From positions 2,232,001 through 2,296,000 of the forward strand of contig JANATG010000009.1 in NCBI GenBank assembly GCA_029449235.1: a stretch of 64,000 bases of DNA, in the 5' to 3' direction. This stretch comes from Linnemannia schmuckeri (Eukaryota; Mortierellomycota; Mortierellomycetes; Mortierellales; Mortierellaceae). The notes under the pieces were generated by a model. That model was not told where the DNA came from. It worked only from the letters and a program-made list of their open reading frames with translations, and did not search any database. The translations under genes were made by a program, and so were the position numbers. This document shows positions 1 through 11,965 of the stretch, piece by piece. Position 1 is the stretch's first letter, and the number at the start of each line of letters is the position of its first letter.

Positions 1-1513
1 AACACAAACGTAAACATGCCCATGCACACCCACACAGCCGCACGCTGGCCCACAGGGCTCTCAATCCGGGGCACAACCGCAATCAGTCCAATCGAAGCAC
101 CCGTCAACAGCGAGTACAGAACAGCAATGATCTGTGTCTCGAGTCCAAACTGGTTCTGGAATCCATTCGCAATAAAACCCGAGCGACCCTGCTGCGTAGG
201 CATAGAGTAAGGAGGGTTACGGATCTGGTTCCACATATGTCCTGAGATCATTACGAAGATAATAATCTAGTTGTTGCATGAATAATAACATAGGTATTAA
301 TGTCACAGCTCACGCCCGGAGTACACATACGCAATCGTGTTATAAATTCAAGTTGTTCATAACAAACAACAAGCAATTGCACAAAGAGGATATCTAGGTT
401 AGGAAATATAATACGAGTTCAACAAAGAGAACACCTAACTTACCATGGAAATGGTGGACCAGAAGTACTTGCTGGCAAAGATCTTGTGTCCCTTTCTGGC
501 GAAAACGATAACAGCAAAGACAGCAGTAAAAGTTCCAAGGACCTTGACAGCCAAGCCCATAAAGTCAAAAGGACGCTGCACCTTGATCTTCACTCCCGAT
601 CTCGCGTGCAACCACGCCGCGAATGACTCCGCTTGGAAACCGCTGTTCTCATCAGCAACATCATAAAGATGAATGTATAGCGTTAATTATCCATTGTATC
701 CACGTCTGCGTGGTATCCTATGTTCCCATCGTCCAGTCGAGTACAGTCAAGCCCAGTGAAGCGCAGTCGAGCCCAGTCGAGCCCAGTCGAGCCCAGTCGA
801 GTTCAGTTGAGTCCAATTGAGTCCACGCCTATGTTCAACCGAGCAATTGACACACAATATCCATGAAACAAAAAGAAAGAGAATGATGTACCTCTTGCCA
901 AAGTCATAGCGGTCCTGGGAAGGATTGCCAGAGATGCTGCTAGAAGCAGGAAAGTACAAGACCGAAGGGGCGCTGTTCATGCCAAACTTTTGAAAGATAG
1001 CCTGTCCGGCCTTAAAGTCAAGGATGCTGAAGAAGAGCTGCGACTTGTTCGCCAACTTGGACCAGCCAGCGGCGACCATCTTGTACTCGGGGTCAAAGTT
1101 CCTATATATATATATATTCAGTTACTCCGTTCAAGTCAGTATGCTTTGCCTTCTTTTGTATTTGAGTAGGTGTGAAAGAGACAAAGACGCGATGAAAACA
1201 CGTTAGAGTGAATTTGAATTTACAAGCAGGGGACACAGTTGAACTCGGGGCTGATGGCGGTAAAGAGGACGACCATGGAGTAGTTGCGAGGCTTGGCCAT
1301 GACGTCTTCGAAGGCAAGCGAGTCGAGTTGGATGACGCCCTTGTTCTTGGATGCCTTAGCCTCGAGGCGGGAGACCTTCTTTTGAAGGAGGGCGTCGTTG
1401 TCGTTCTGGGGTTGGGCGTGAGCGATGAAGGATGATGTGGAAGAAGACGCGCTGAGAAAGGCGACCAGGGCCAGGAGCAAGGTCAGGAACAGCGTCCTGG
1501 AGATGACAGCCAT
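1..1513 (-). CDS. OST3: Oligosaccharyltransferase subunit OST3/OST6 (3' end outside window)
   Basis: Subunit of the ER oligosaccharyltransferase that N-glycosylates secretory proteins; its lumenal thioredoxin-like domain holds substrate by transient disulfides (family knowledge). Exons on the minus strand: 1513-1224, 1101-892, 642-444 and 266 to beyond position 1; every junction keeps phase. The start Met opens a signal peptide (hydrophobic LTLLLALVAFL). Exon 1 ends with the redox motif CVPC. Exon 2 continues the thioredoxin fold (KMVAAGWSKL, QLFFSILDF, APSVLYFP). Exon 3 carries the first membrane helix after RPFDFMGLAVK. Exon 4 has the family signature GHMWNQIRNPPY, then another helix. At least one C-terminal helix lies outside the window. 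The exon 3 acceptor (gagaacag) was chosen because only it keeps frame and gives the family-like DFGKSGF. Whether it is strictly OST3 or OST6 (Magt1/TUSC3 group) cannot be told here. Confidence 0.93.
734..823. repeat. Tandem decamer repeat in intron 2 of OST3
   Basis: Nine contiguous 10 bp units of the pattern CAGTCGAGCC, the outer ones diverged (CAGTCAAGCC, CAGTTGAGTC, CAATTGAGTC). The array lies wholly inside the 643-891 intron, so it does not affect the protein. Confidence 0.9.
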
Positions 1514-1782
1514 GGTTGTTTGTTTGATGGGAGATGTAATAAATAGGAGAAGAAAGAGAAAGAAAAAAGAGGAATGAAAGTGGACAGCGAGACCAGGGGA
1601 TGATGCTCCTTCTTCCTAACCGTCCTTCTTGGACCGTTGGTTCGTTGGCAGTCCAGGACAGGCGCACAATCATCGCGCTCCTCCCCTTGTCTGCTCTGCT
1701 GGATGAATAGAATTGGATGATGGATAAATTATCAGGCACACCCTTAATAGATCACGTGCTTCTTTTTTAATTAATGATGATA

Positions 1783-4700
1783 CTACACGACGACGGCCAC
1801 TTCGGTAGGACAAGACTCGTCGTCATCAGTCACCTCAAGGCGCTCCAACTCAACAGACGAACGCCCAGACGGCGCATCTGCAACAATAGCTGCTTCTGTT
1901 CCTACTGCTGCTGCTTCTGCCTCTGCTGCGGCTGCTTTCTGAGCCTCACGCGCCTCGGTCTGGAAACGAATCGACTGCTCAAGGCACTCGACATAAATCT
2001 GGTACTTGACCATCTCCTTCAACAAATACCGCGACCGTCGCTCCCAATTGTTAAACGCCTTGCTGTAATTGTGTGACTTTGGCAAAAACTATTATCAAAA
2101 ATAACAAATTGTAAGGTTAACTACCAATACACATCTTTCATCATTAAATAACAGACACAGATAACAGAAACGACAATAGGAAAACACCCATTCTTTCAGC
2201 ATTAGAAACAAAACACAAAAAGACAGAAGAGAAGACAGGAAAACGTACGAGCTTCATCATGGGGGCGCGCTGCTCTTGGTGGGACTCCATCTCGGACTCG
2301 AGACTAATAACCTGGCGCTTTAGATTCTCACACTGCTCCTCCTCAGTCATCTGGACCATGCTTAGTGTAGGAATGGGCGGACTCCAGTCAAACAGAAGCA
2401 CACGGTCCCCCAAAGGCACATTCTGCGAACCGAAATGTTTTGACGACGACGACTTGATCGATGCTGTCCGTCCGCCTCCAATACCAGATCCATACCCACC
2501 ACCACCAGAATGCGCAGGCGATGGGAGCGAGGGTCCTCCTCCAGAGACGGCTGGCGGTGGGAAGTTCAAAAAGCTTGACCCTGCTGGCTTGGATCCGCTC
2601 TTGATACTTGCATCATCATCCTCACAACTCAGCATAGGCAAACTGGTCCCGCTAGAGTTGCCGTTGGGTACAATCGAGGAGGTCGACGAAGAAGCCGTCA
2701 AGGAATGACCATGCGTCGATCCTGTATGTCCATTCTCGCCCCAGCCCATCTCGCCATCCTGCTCCAGCAAATCAAGGCACCGCCCCCATCCATAATCCAT
2801 GTTGACAACTCCTCCCGATAGAGGTTCCTTGGAGGTCTTGGCGGCCCAATAGTTGCATGTCCTGGCCCACTCCTCGCACTCGAGCGCAGTCGCGGTTTGG
2901 AAAAGGAACACCGCTCCTGTGTGAAGCTGAATGGCAAAGACATGTCGCCTTGACGAAGAGTAACCTGGCGGCGGGAGGATGTTGGTGATCGTGTGTTGTA
3001 GCCGGATCTCATCCAACAGAATACCTTGTTCCTCAAACGCCTGACCCATCTGACCATCAGCCCTGAACATTGACAGTCCCCCTTGGTCCAGAACAACCAA
3101 CAGCTGACGCCAGGCACGATGAGCTGCCTTCTTATCAGGTCGCTCCAATAGGTGCTTCCGGTAGAGAATACCCTCCATCTGGAATCTAGGCTGGTGATCA
3201 GTGCCACTGTTTCCGCTGGGACTAACTCCTTTGCCCACAGTCTTTATGCTCTGCTGAGATTGCTGACGGGACATGGGAGGAGCATCCAAACGAGTAGCTG
3301 CACTTGAGGTAGTCGAATGAGTAGAGCTACCCGACGAGACCGAAGGTGGTGGGAGAAGCGAGTACCGACTGTTGCCAACGCGAACACTATCGGCAATGCC
3401 ACTTTGGGAAGCCGCATTCTGATGCGACTGGGAGGACGGAGCGAGTCCACGAGATCCCGCCGACGACTGAGCATTCAGACGCTTCATGGCCTCCTGGCGC
3501 AGCTGCTTGGTGCGTGCATTGATGGAGTTGCGGCGCACCATCCCGACAATAATGTTCTCGCGGCCATTGCTGGCGCCTGATTGGCCGTTTCCAGAGTCTC
3601 CTCCGAGACCGCCAAAACCAGCATCAGCCAGTGCAGAAGGCTGGACCTGTCGTGACATCCTGGGTAAGAACCCGCCTCCTGGACCTGCTCTGGCCGAACC
3701 TTGGTGAGGTCCTGATGCCGAATGAGGAAAGGACGAGGAGGTTGGTGTTGAAGGAGTGGCGGAAGGAAGCAAGATCTGGTTGTGCTTGACGGTGGTGTAT
3801 ATGTCCTTGAGCAATGTCTCGAGTTCACTCATCCACCACCGCCCGTTTCCATGGCCGCCGTTGGCCTTGGGGTCCACGCCCATCTTGGAGCTCTTGCTCT
3901 GATGCGAAGTTCCTGACCGCCAACTCTTGACGCTGGGTGTCCGTTTCTTGCCTCCAGAACCGTGGGTTGATCCATGGACGCTCAGCTCACCGGTCTCTGT
4001 TCTTGTCAACGACAACCCATGGGCACTTAAGTCCTCTGAAGCTCGCTCTGCCTGTGATGTCTGCGACTGGACAACCTGAAGTGTATTCTTGACGAATGCC
4101 GAGCGGGACATCTTACTGGAGCTTGATTGCTGAACGACATGCAGATCAGTGTTGAGCAGCAGGATCGAGTAGGTGATCGCATGGACGACATCCTTGCTGC
4201 CAAAGATCGATTGATGGTTGCAATCAATATACCGCTGGGCAAACGCTTCCAAGACCCGGTCGACCTCCTGCGTCTCGCCCTTGAGCATTAACTTTTGACA
4301 GAGCTGTCGGAAGGCACCGTCGAGACGCTTGCCAGAAAAGTCAAAGTGGTTCATGTAGTGGGTGACCACACGACGGTTGAAGGGCTTGGCGGCTCCCAGA
4401 TAGCAGGAAATCTCCTCTCGCTTCAGGAAAGTCTCGTCCTCGTTAAAGCACCGCTTGGAAGTCTTGTACGCCAGATCCTCCGTGGTTTCTCTGGGTGAAG
4501 TTGGTGTTGGCGGTTCCAGAACGAGCGAAGTGAACTTGACCGTGACCTCGGCTGAGGGTGATGCGGCGCGGGGTTCCTCTGGCATTTGAAGGATAGGCGT
4601 AGACATGCGGCGGGCGGTCAATGATGTAGAGGCACTAAGGGTAGATTCGTCCTCGGTTATTGCTGACGTCGTTGAAGACACCATCATGGAGACTGGTCGT

Positions 4701-6454
4701 GCTGGTAAAGGCTTTTCTCCTGATTCCGCTCCAGGCACCAGGAGAGTGTCGGGTGACAATGGCAAGTCCTTTGCTGCAAGAAGGCCGTACTGTGAGAAGC
4801 GAATCGAACTCCGTGTCAATGCTGCAGGTGTAGCCTTCACGCCAGAGTTCTCTGCCTCATCTGAGAGGGCAGATTTGGTCGAAAAGTACAAGGACGTCTG
4901 AGATTGGTTGAGATGAATAGACCCTGACTCGTACATGAGCGAAAGACGTGCCGATCCTATTGGCGCCATTACTCCGGGAACTTGCTCTGTATCGGAACCC
5001 TCCTCGCCATCCTCTGTAGACACGACAGAAATGTGAGAGGGACGGCGAATGTTGGATGCTGGAGATGTCTCTGACCCAAACGCGGAAGTGGCAGCAGTCG
5101 AACTTGAGGAGACTGGTGGCGTTGATGTGGATCCGGTTGTGATGACAGAGGTTGTGTCGAGGTCTGACTGGGTCCTCTTGAGCCACGACTCTACCGTTGA
5201 TGCTGACCGTGATAGTTCCTGGTCTAGTGCAGATTGCTGGTTGGTGACTGACCTAGATCCCGGGATGTCGAGTGCTGCTGTCTGTTTCTCCACGCCATTG
5301 CTGGCTGCTTCTTTATCAGTCTCTTGTCTAGACCAATCGAAAACAGATGAATTTGAGTGTTAACCTTACACATCCCTGCTTTTTAGTTTCTAATTGTCGA
5401 TTATTAAAACACAAAATATATTTCATACCTAACGACATCGAGGGGCCCGTATCCAGTATTGTCTTTGGGAATGGGAGGGAGGTCCGACATGGGGGTGGTG
5501 ATGGTTCCTGTAAAGGAAGGGGTGCTGTTGACAGATAGAGAAGAGGTCGAAGGGTGGAGGGTATTGGTGTTCCTTGTGTGCTGAGGTACGACGGGGATTG
5601 GGGGTGCATCCTTGTCATCAAAGTTCTATTGTGCGTGTTAACCATCGGTGATATTGAGTTTGTGAGTGTCATTCTTCTCTTCCTTATCGATCATCGAAGG
5701 CAAATACAATCAAAGAGAAACGCCTTTGGCGCAACCGTTCGGCGAGAGGAGGAGACACAAGGTAATAAGGTGCACAACCTATCCTCACTCACTCACCTTA
5801 GCTAGTTTTCTCAGAAAGTTGCTGCTTGTCTTACGGACCATTCTCGAGATGGTTCCCGCCGTCGACTAAATATTGTACAATCGAAAAACGAAAGGAATAA
5901 GCTGTGTCAGTGAACAAGTTTCTCTCTATCTCTTTCCTATCCTCCTCCTCCTCCACGCTCCAGACCCGCCCAACTTTCTTTTCTTTTTTTCTTGCGTCCC
6001 CGCAGAAATCGAAGACTTTCTTGCACACAACAAACCTTAAGTCCGCCAATGCTCTCACTGCGTTTGCGTCGCTGCTGAAAAGAGCTTGAGCTATTTCCCT
6101 CTCTTTCTCCTCCTCCAGGCACCGTTGATCCAATAGGATCCGCCACGGATCCCGTCACCGACCCCGACAACCCGCCACTCCCCACAGCTGCTGCCGCTCC
6201 TGGTCCCGTTCCTGGAGCTCCAGGTCCCAGGGGAGGGTAAGCCTTGACATCGGGAGTATTATTTCCTAGCTGGCTGAGGTTGGGCGTGCTGGCGGCCGAC
6301 TTGCTTGTGCCCCAGAATCCGAGGGAGGTCCTGTGAGTATTTGTTGAGGGAGGGGGTTTTAAGGAGGACTGTGCAGTTGAGCTATGTGCACTACTACTAA
6401 AAGGTTGCGATGCTGTGGGGTATCCTATCGTTGACTGACGTCTTTGTTGTGTGG
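1783..6454 (-). CDS. Sec7-PH domain Arf guanine-nucleotide exchange factor (5' exon unresolved)
   Basis: Predicted Arf-family GEF of the Sec7-plus-PH (EFA6/PSD, yeast Yel1-like) group, acting on membranes to load GTP onto Arf. Exons (minus): 6454-6036, 5625-5429, 5327-2249, 2088-1783; all junctions are in phase and about 1,332 residues are visible. The N-terminal third is Ser/Thr/Pro-rich and looks disordered. The Sec7 domain lies near residues 500-640 of the visible part: FLKREEISCYLG, FSGKRLDGAFRQL, then the exchange loop LMLKGETQEVDR with its catalytic Glu, then SILLLNTDLH. After a long disordered linker comes a PH domain near 915-1040 (FQMEGILYRKHLL ... ECEEWARTCNYWA), then a C-terminal helix (KSHNYSKAFNNWERRSRYLL). 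The first acceptor, tttctacag at 6455, implies an upstream exon with the ATG that I could not place. Family assignment is firm; the exact orthologue is not. Confidence 0.88.
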
Positions 6455-6480
6455 CTGTAGAAAGTTGAGTGGAGGTGAAA

Positions 6481-6610
6481 GGTGGAAGAGAAAGGTGGAG
6501 GAGAAAGGTGGAGGAGAAAGGTGGAGGAGAAAGGTGGAGGAGAAAGGTGGAGGAGAAAGGTGGAGGAGAAAGGTGGAGGAGAAAGGTGGAGGAGAAAGGT
6601 GGAGAAGAAG
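6481..6610. repeat. 13 bp minisatellite, about 10 copies
   Basis: Ten head-to-tail copies of GGTGGAGGAGAAA; the first (GGTGGAAGAGAAA) and last are variant and the middle ones identical. It lies just upstream of the first resolved exon of the Sec7-PH gene, in its inferred 5' intron or leader. Because 13 is not a multiple of 3, translated frames cycle through a 13-residue repeat, and this creates long spurious ORFs on both strands. Confidence 0.95.
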
Positions 6611-7813
6611 TGTAGAAAGAGGCGGAAAAGAAAGAGAAGGGTCAGCGAAGGGGTGGCACTATAATAGAACAGGGTACATTTATTTGTGAACAGCCGAAGT
6701 GAATTGGACAATGATGGATGGCTCTTTTTGCGACCATGCAACTGTGCACAGACATAAGGATGGCCCTTTTTGTCTATCGAAACCATCCCATATCAGGTGT
6801 CCCCTTCCCATTCTTAATCGTCCTTGTTGTGAGTTTTCTTTTTGGTCATCAATGACAGACTCGGGCCAGACCCTTTGCCCACAAAGAAACATCCAAATCC
6901 ACCTTCTTTGTGTCGTGTGTTTGTCCGGAGGCGTTCTTTGTTGCTGTTGTTGTTTTGCAGTGGTGCATTGCTCGAGTACATGTGGGATTGTATCCTTCGC
7001 TTCGTTTCTCTTTTGTGTTTTGTTTCTGGTGACACCAAATATAAAGGCAAAAAAGCTAAAGGAGTAAAAAGGATGAGACCACTACAGCATGTGTAATTGC
7101 TTGCACTCAGACACACAAACAATCCCACCCCTGGGAGTAAGCCAAGGAGGAAAAAGAAAAAGAATGGCAGAAGAGGAAGGGGTAAGGAGGATATGCAAAG
7201 GCGAGAGAGGATAGATAGCCCAACACTCAAGATGGGTGCACATGTCAGCATAAGAAATGCGCCGATAGTCACGGCCAATTGGCCTCTCCTCCCCCGTTGC
7301 CCCTCCGTTAGTTGGTGTGCAGAGGCGACTTGGTTGCTCCTTTTTTGCCAGAGAGTAAGTTATTGTTGTTGTTGCTGTGATTGTCGTGGTTGTGATTGTG
7401 GTCGTGGCTGTTGGGTTTGTTTCATTGTCATAACTACTGTCAGGCCAATAGGATTCCCGAGGGACTGGTGAGAGAAAGAAAGAGAGACGTACTCTGTGGG
7501 TCTAGAGTGTTCATGATGACATGAATTGGAAGGGAGGGAGCGATGGACTAGGTGTGTGATGAGTGAGGTGTGAGAATGGCAAGTGCAAGGTGCAAGGTGC
7601 AGAGTGTGAGTATGTGAGTGTAAGTGTGAGTGTGAGTGTGGATGTGAATGTGGATGTGAATGTGAATGTGTGTATGTCAGAGAATGAAGTGTGTAATGGG
7701 AAAGAGGTGAGAGCAAGAGGAAAGTGTATATATGTGTAAGTGTGAGAGAGTGCAAAGTGTGCGTGGAGAGGAGTGTGGCGTGGGGTAAAAAGAGTCTAGT
7801 CGAAGAAAGGGGA

Positions 7814-7858
<45 letters not shown>

Positions 7859-8790
7859 GAGCTCAGCTCAGCAGCGAGCAGCAAACACACAAAAAAAGGG
7901 AGGGAAACTGAAGGTGAAAAAGAGGCGGAAAGAGAAGAAATGAGAGAGAAATGAGCGAGGGAGAGACTGAGTGAGACTGAGTGAGAAAAAAGGGCGAAAA
8001 AGTGAAGACGACGACATTGGACGGAGGTAGTCAAAGCATTGTACTCGAATGAAGGTAAAAATATCGGTCGAATCGTGTGCAAATGACTGGTTCATTCATT
8101 TAATCAACAAACAAAGGAAACGAACGACAGACGGACAGAGAAACAATCTAATATATGCTTTATTTGAGGATTGTGGGCCATTCAGAGTGCGATCTTTTTT
8201 TTAAGAAAAAGGTGGACACTTACCGATTGATTGCGGGGCCGATTGAACACACAGAGAGAGAGAGAGAAAAGAGTGGGGTCGATTGAAGGAGGGATTGAAA
8301 GACAGACAGACGGATCCCCAGTTTGTGTCCTGTCTATCGTCTATCCACTGTCAACTGTTGGTTGGTGAACTTGGCGACACCTGGTTACTGACTCTCTAAG
8401 TATTTATACGTCTGGACCACTTGGCAGGGGTGCGAGCCATCCAAGGAATGGCAATCCAGCAATGCCCATTTTGCCACCAACTTATATATCGACAAGGAAT
8501 GAGACTGATAAGCATACACTGATCGTCTAATGACCAACATGGCTCACTCCATATCCAGGTATGAACAGCACCGATCATCAATGCCATCATCACTCCACAT
8601 CCCATCACATTAAGGTGGCTTTGCCTGCATGTAGCCTTTTTCATCCCCTTCGTCCCTGAATTTCCTTTTCCAGGCTGTCTCGCCTCTCTTCCTTCCCTTT
8701 GTTTCTTTCTTCCGCAATCCACATTCAATCGTTCATTCGATCCTCAGCCGTAATCCCTTTCTTCTTTTTCCCTTCCCCCTCCAACCCACC
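6611..8790. other. Divergent intergenic/5' leader region between Sec7-PH gene and QRI7
   Basis: No convincing coding exon. It should contain the missing 5' exon of the Sec7-PH gene (minus). One candidate, a short Gln-rich run starting with ATG near 7428, hits a stop without a usable donor. The stretch includes GTGTGA-type low complexity (about 7560-7680) and a GA microsatellite. The last 300 bp before 8791 are pyrimidine-rich, as expected for the QRI7 promoter and leader. Confidence 0.6.
7815..7856. repeat. (GA)n microsatellite
   Basis: An uninterrupted GA dinucleotide run of about 20 units inside a purine-rich stretch; no coding potential. Confidence 0.9.
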
Positions 8791-10290
8791 ATGGAGACTA
8801 CTCTCCTTCGACGATTCACACACTCACGGTTCCTCACAACAACTTGCCCATGCCTACTCCGGTCAACATTCCTTCGCCTCGACTCTTCAAGATCCAGTCG
8901 CCATGTCTCTCCGCCACGACCGATCTCCCGCTTCTCTTCCTCGACCACACCCATACCTGCACCCAAATCACCACCTGCACCATCTCCCAGACGACGAGCC
9001 TTGATTGCCTTGGGGATAGAAACTTCGTGTGACGATACCTGCGCGGCCATTGTCACCTCCGACAGGCAGATCCTATCAGAAGTCCTACGAACCCAACACC
9101 ACCTCCACGAACCCATGGGCGGCATTGTCCCTAAACTGGCCCACCATGCCCATATGCGCAACCTTCCTTCCGTGGTCCAGGAGGCGATCCAATCAGCTGG
9201 CCTAGGCGAGCAAGGAATCCAGGCAGTCGACATTATTGCGGTAACGCGCGGCCCCGGATTGGCACACTCTCTTGGAGTAGGACTGAATGCGGCAAAGACC
9301 CTCGCTGCGGCCTTGAACAAGCCTTTAATCGGTGTCCATCATATGGAAGCTCATGCCCTTACAGCACGGCTCACCACCTGCGACCCGGACCACAGGCCAG
9401 TCGATCCTGATGGTTCTGCCTCGGGATCAAGCCTGCCCATCGGATCTGATCCATATCCATCCTTCCCCTTCTTGACCCTCCTCGTGTCTGGCGGCCACAC
9501 CTTGTTATTGGTTGCACACTCCGTAGATCGATACACAACACTGGCAACAACAGTAGACGACTCGATCGGTGAGGCGTTTGACAAGACGGCGCGAGAACTC
9601 GATATCCCTTGGCTGTCCGGTCGCGCTGGCGGACCTGGCGCCAGTTTGGAGGAATTTGCCAAGAACTCAGTCAACCCAGGACGGTATTTGGATCGCCTCC
9701 CTATTCCGTTGAGTCTTCGTTCTAGCAAGAGCGAGATGAAGTTCAGTTTTGCGGGACTCAAAAGTGCAGTCACTCGGATTGTGAATCAGGAAAAAGCAGC
9801 CAGTCCCTCAGGCGAGATAGATGAATCCAAGCGACAGGATCTGGCAGCAGGATTTCAACACTGTGCGGTGACTCATCTCTGCCAAAAGGTGGAGCAAGCT
9901 CTGGTTGATTGTCACGAACAAGGACTGGATATCTCAAGTCTCGTCATCAGCGGAGGCGTTGGACGGAATGCGACGCTTCGGAGCAGGATGGACGAGATCT
10001 GTAGTCGATTCAAGTATGGTGACGCCATTGCCACTGACAAGATGTCGTCCAAAGAGAAGAAAAGGTTAAAGAGAGCACTGCTCAATGTTACAGGACCAAA
10101 GGAGACAGTCAAGGTTGCACGATCAGTGCGAGTGATCTGCCCACCGCCCAAACTGTGCACCGACAATGCGGTGATGATTGCGTGGACTGGACTAGAACGG
10201 TACCAGCGAGGGCTAGTTGATCCGTATGACATTGATATTGTCCCCAAGTGGCCTTTGGACATGCTTGGTACAGGCGCTGTTCCTGAATAA
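8791..10290 (+). CDS. QRI7: Mitochondrial tRNA N6-threonylcarbamoyladenosine synthase (Kae1/TsaD family)
   Basis: Single-exon gene of 499 residues. Family members transfer threonylcarbamoyl from TC-AMP to A37 of ANN-decoding tRNAs. The first ~70 residues are Arg/Ser/Thr-rich with almost no acidic residues (METTLLRRFTHSRFL...), typical of a mitochondrial presequence and of the Qri7/OSGEPL1 branch rather than cytosolic Kae1. The catalytic fold starts at ALGIETSCDDTCAA. GVHHMEAHAL carries the metal-binding HxxxH. LVSGGHT is the nucleotide-binding loop, DDSIGEAFDKTAREL follows, and the C-terminal SGGVGRNA and CTDNAVMIAW are the expected closing motifs. The start is supported by a CCACC ATG context and the presequence. 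An insertion around residues 190-210 (Pro/Asp/Ser-rich) and another near 410-440 (Lys-rich) lengthen it relative to bacterial TsaD. Confidence 0.95.
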   Translation: METTLLRRFTHSRFLTTTCPCLLRSTFLRLDSSRSSRHVSPPRPISRFSSSTTPIPAPKSPPAPSPRRRALIALGIETSCDDTCAAIVTSDRQILSEVLRTQHHLHEPMGGIVPKLAHHAHMRNLPSVVQEAIQSAGLGEQGIQAVDIIAVTRGPGLAHSLGVGLNAAKTLAAALNKPLIGVHHMEAHALTARLTTCDPDHRPVDPDGSASGSSLPIGSDPYPSFPFLTLLVSGGHTLLLVAHSVDRYTTLATTVDDSIGEAFDKTARELDIPWLSGRAGGPGASLEEFAKNSVNPGRYLDRLPIPLSLRSSKSEMKFSFAGLKSAVTRIVNQEKAASPSGEIDESKRQDLAAGFQHCAVTHLCQKVEQALVDCHEQGLDISSLVISGGVGRNATLRSRMDEICSRFKYGDAIATDKMSSKEKKRLKRALLNVTGPKETVKVARSVRVICPPPKLCTDNAVMIAWTGLERYQRGLVDPYDIDIVPKWPLDMLGTGAVPE

Positions 10291-10500
10291 ACCCCTTCGA
10301 GTACAATGTCACTTGTAGAGTAATAACACGCAGGAAAAACTACCGAGGACGATAGGGAGGATAATGAAGACCCGGGCTAGGCGTGGGATGGAGGTGGAAC
10401 ATTCTAGAAAACGAGCTGTGTAGGAAATAGGTCAAGATATTGTATTGTCTATGCTTCAAAGTAGAGGGACGCGCAAGGAAAATTAAGCCAACCATTAACG

Positions 10501-10592
10501 CATGATTTACAATGTTATATAATGACTTGCACCGATTAACAATGATGTACAGTGATTTACACTGACTTACACTGATTTACAATGAATGGAAA
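10501..10592. repeat. Degenerate ~11 bp tandem repeat
   Basis: Recurrent units such as GATTTACAATG, GATTTACACTG and ACTTACACTG follow one another with drifting spacing. No coding role is apparent. Confidence 0.65.
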
Positions 10593-11452
10593 TGAATAAT
10601 ACGAGAAGAGTTGAACTGATGCACCATTAGGGCGCTTTAATGATTAATGCTTGACAAGATCGTGGGAGAGAAGGCAGAAAGGAACCGTTCGAGTGGAAAC
10701 CAAGTAGCTGAACTGGCGCAATAGATCGGCAACGTTAATTTGACTAGGAAGGGAGACAACAAGCGTTTCATCTATGATTGTAATTGTATTCTTCTTTGCT
10801 TTATTTTGTTGGAGTGCGGAATGGATCTACGCGTTTGCTATGTATGTATGTGATTTTGTGTTGCCATGTTAGTGCATATCTTGACGCTGAGGAACTTCAA
10901 ACGAACCGATAGTGAGATGGTCCTTGCGTCTTGTCTGTTCGCGAGCACTGTGTGGCGTAAAAATAGGATATCTTTGAAAGTTTAGTGAACGGTCATTCCA
11001 CTACATCCGCATTAGGTGTCCTTTCTTTCAGAATTCTCACCAGACTAGTCCGTCCTTCTTCCACACACATACACACTTGCTTCCAGATTCATAATCTACA
11101 ACATGGGCCGATTGTGACCCCGATCTGCAAGTACTAGCTCTTCGCCTTCTAGATCCTTTTTCAGAAAAAAAAGCATATGCTCATACAAAACGACCGATGG
11201 GAATGAACACATCTGAAGAGAAAGACAGACACGAACATGAAAAAGAGGCTTAATTGACAAAGCATGAGAATGGATAAGGAAATAGAAATGAAATGTGTTC
11301 CTCTCCCCTATTGTTCGAACACTATCCATCCCTCTCACTCTCCCCCCTGCTTTTCTTCGTGTTTTCCTTTTTTTTTTCCTGTAGTTCGTTTCTGCTGCTC
11401 AATTCCAGGATGCAAATATGCCCCTGCGTCGAGTCGTGCTGCAATGCCAAAC

Positions 11453-11453
<1 letters not shown>

Positions 11454-11483
<30 letters not shown>
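11454..11483. repeat. A30 homopolymer
   Basis: Uninterrupted run of 30 A. No flanking target-site duplication was seen, so it is not called a retroposon tail. Confidence 0.9.
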
Positions 11484-11487
<4 letters not shown>

Positions 11488-11965
11488 TTGGATGTATTGT
11501 GTTGCACCTCCTCTGGCCGTTTTTTCAATTTATTACTTGCTTGTTTTCTAGATCTTGCCCTTCCTCTCCCTTCTCTCCCTCTACTTCCTTGTTTATTTTT
11601 TGTTTGTTAGGGTATAAACTTGAAAATGCAATCAACTCTCTCCGAGAAAAAAATTTGTTAGCAAAAAAGAAAACCCATACCAACAGTCGTCTTAGTGCAA
11701 GGTGCATAGTTTGAGCTTTTTACACAAAACGGGCAAGGAGAGGAGGCAGGGACCTCATATTTTTCAGCGTTGCTTGTTTTTCTTGTCTGTGCATATCGGA
11801 TTTAACATCTTTTGGAGTCAAGGATAACGAAAAAGAAGGAAACCCTGGGACGTTAAAAGCAAACCTGCACAGAATAAAGGGGGGATAAAAAACTGGGAGC
11901 AAAAGAACAAGCTGTTCAAGGAACGAGAGGTGGGGAACAAAGAGTGGACGAGTTGCATACTGCAG

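Larger units (their letters stand above)
10291..11965. other. Gene-free interval, 3' of QRI7
   Basis: No ORF with family-like composition and no tRNA-like cloverleaf that I could recognise. It holds the QRI7 3' flank, a degenerate short tandem repeat near 10.5 kb, and an A30 run at 11454-11483. Short ORFs here are composition artefacts. Confidence 0.6.

Noticed and set aside
6444..6689. Overlapping plus-strand ORFs with a repeated GGGERWRRKVEEK peptide
   Set aside because: Entirely produced by the 13 bp minisatellite; the same repeat is open in other frames and on the other strand.
7360..8082. 240-codon minus-strand ORF rich in Ser/Leu/His
   Set aside because: It reads through GA and GTGTGA microsatellites; no domain-like sequence, so it is compositional.
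11293..11610. Plus-strand ORF with a poly-Lys block
   Set aside because: The Lys block is the A30 run; flanks are low-complexity and there is no start context.
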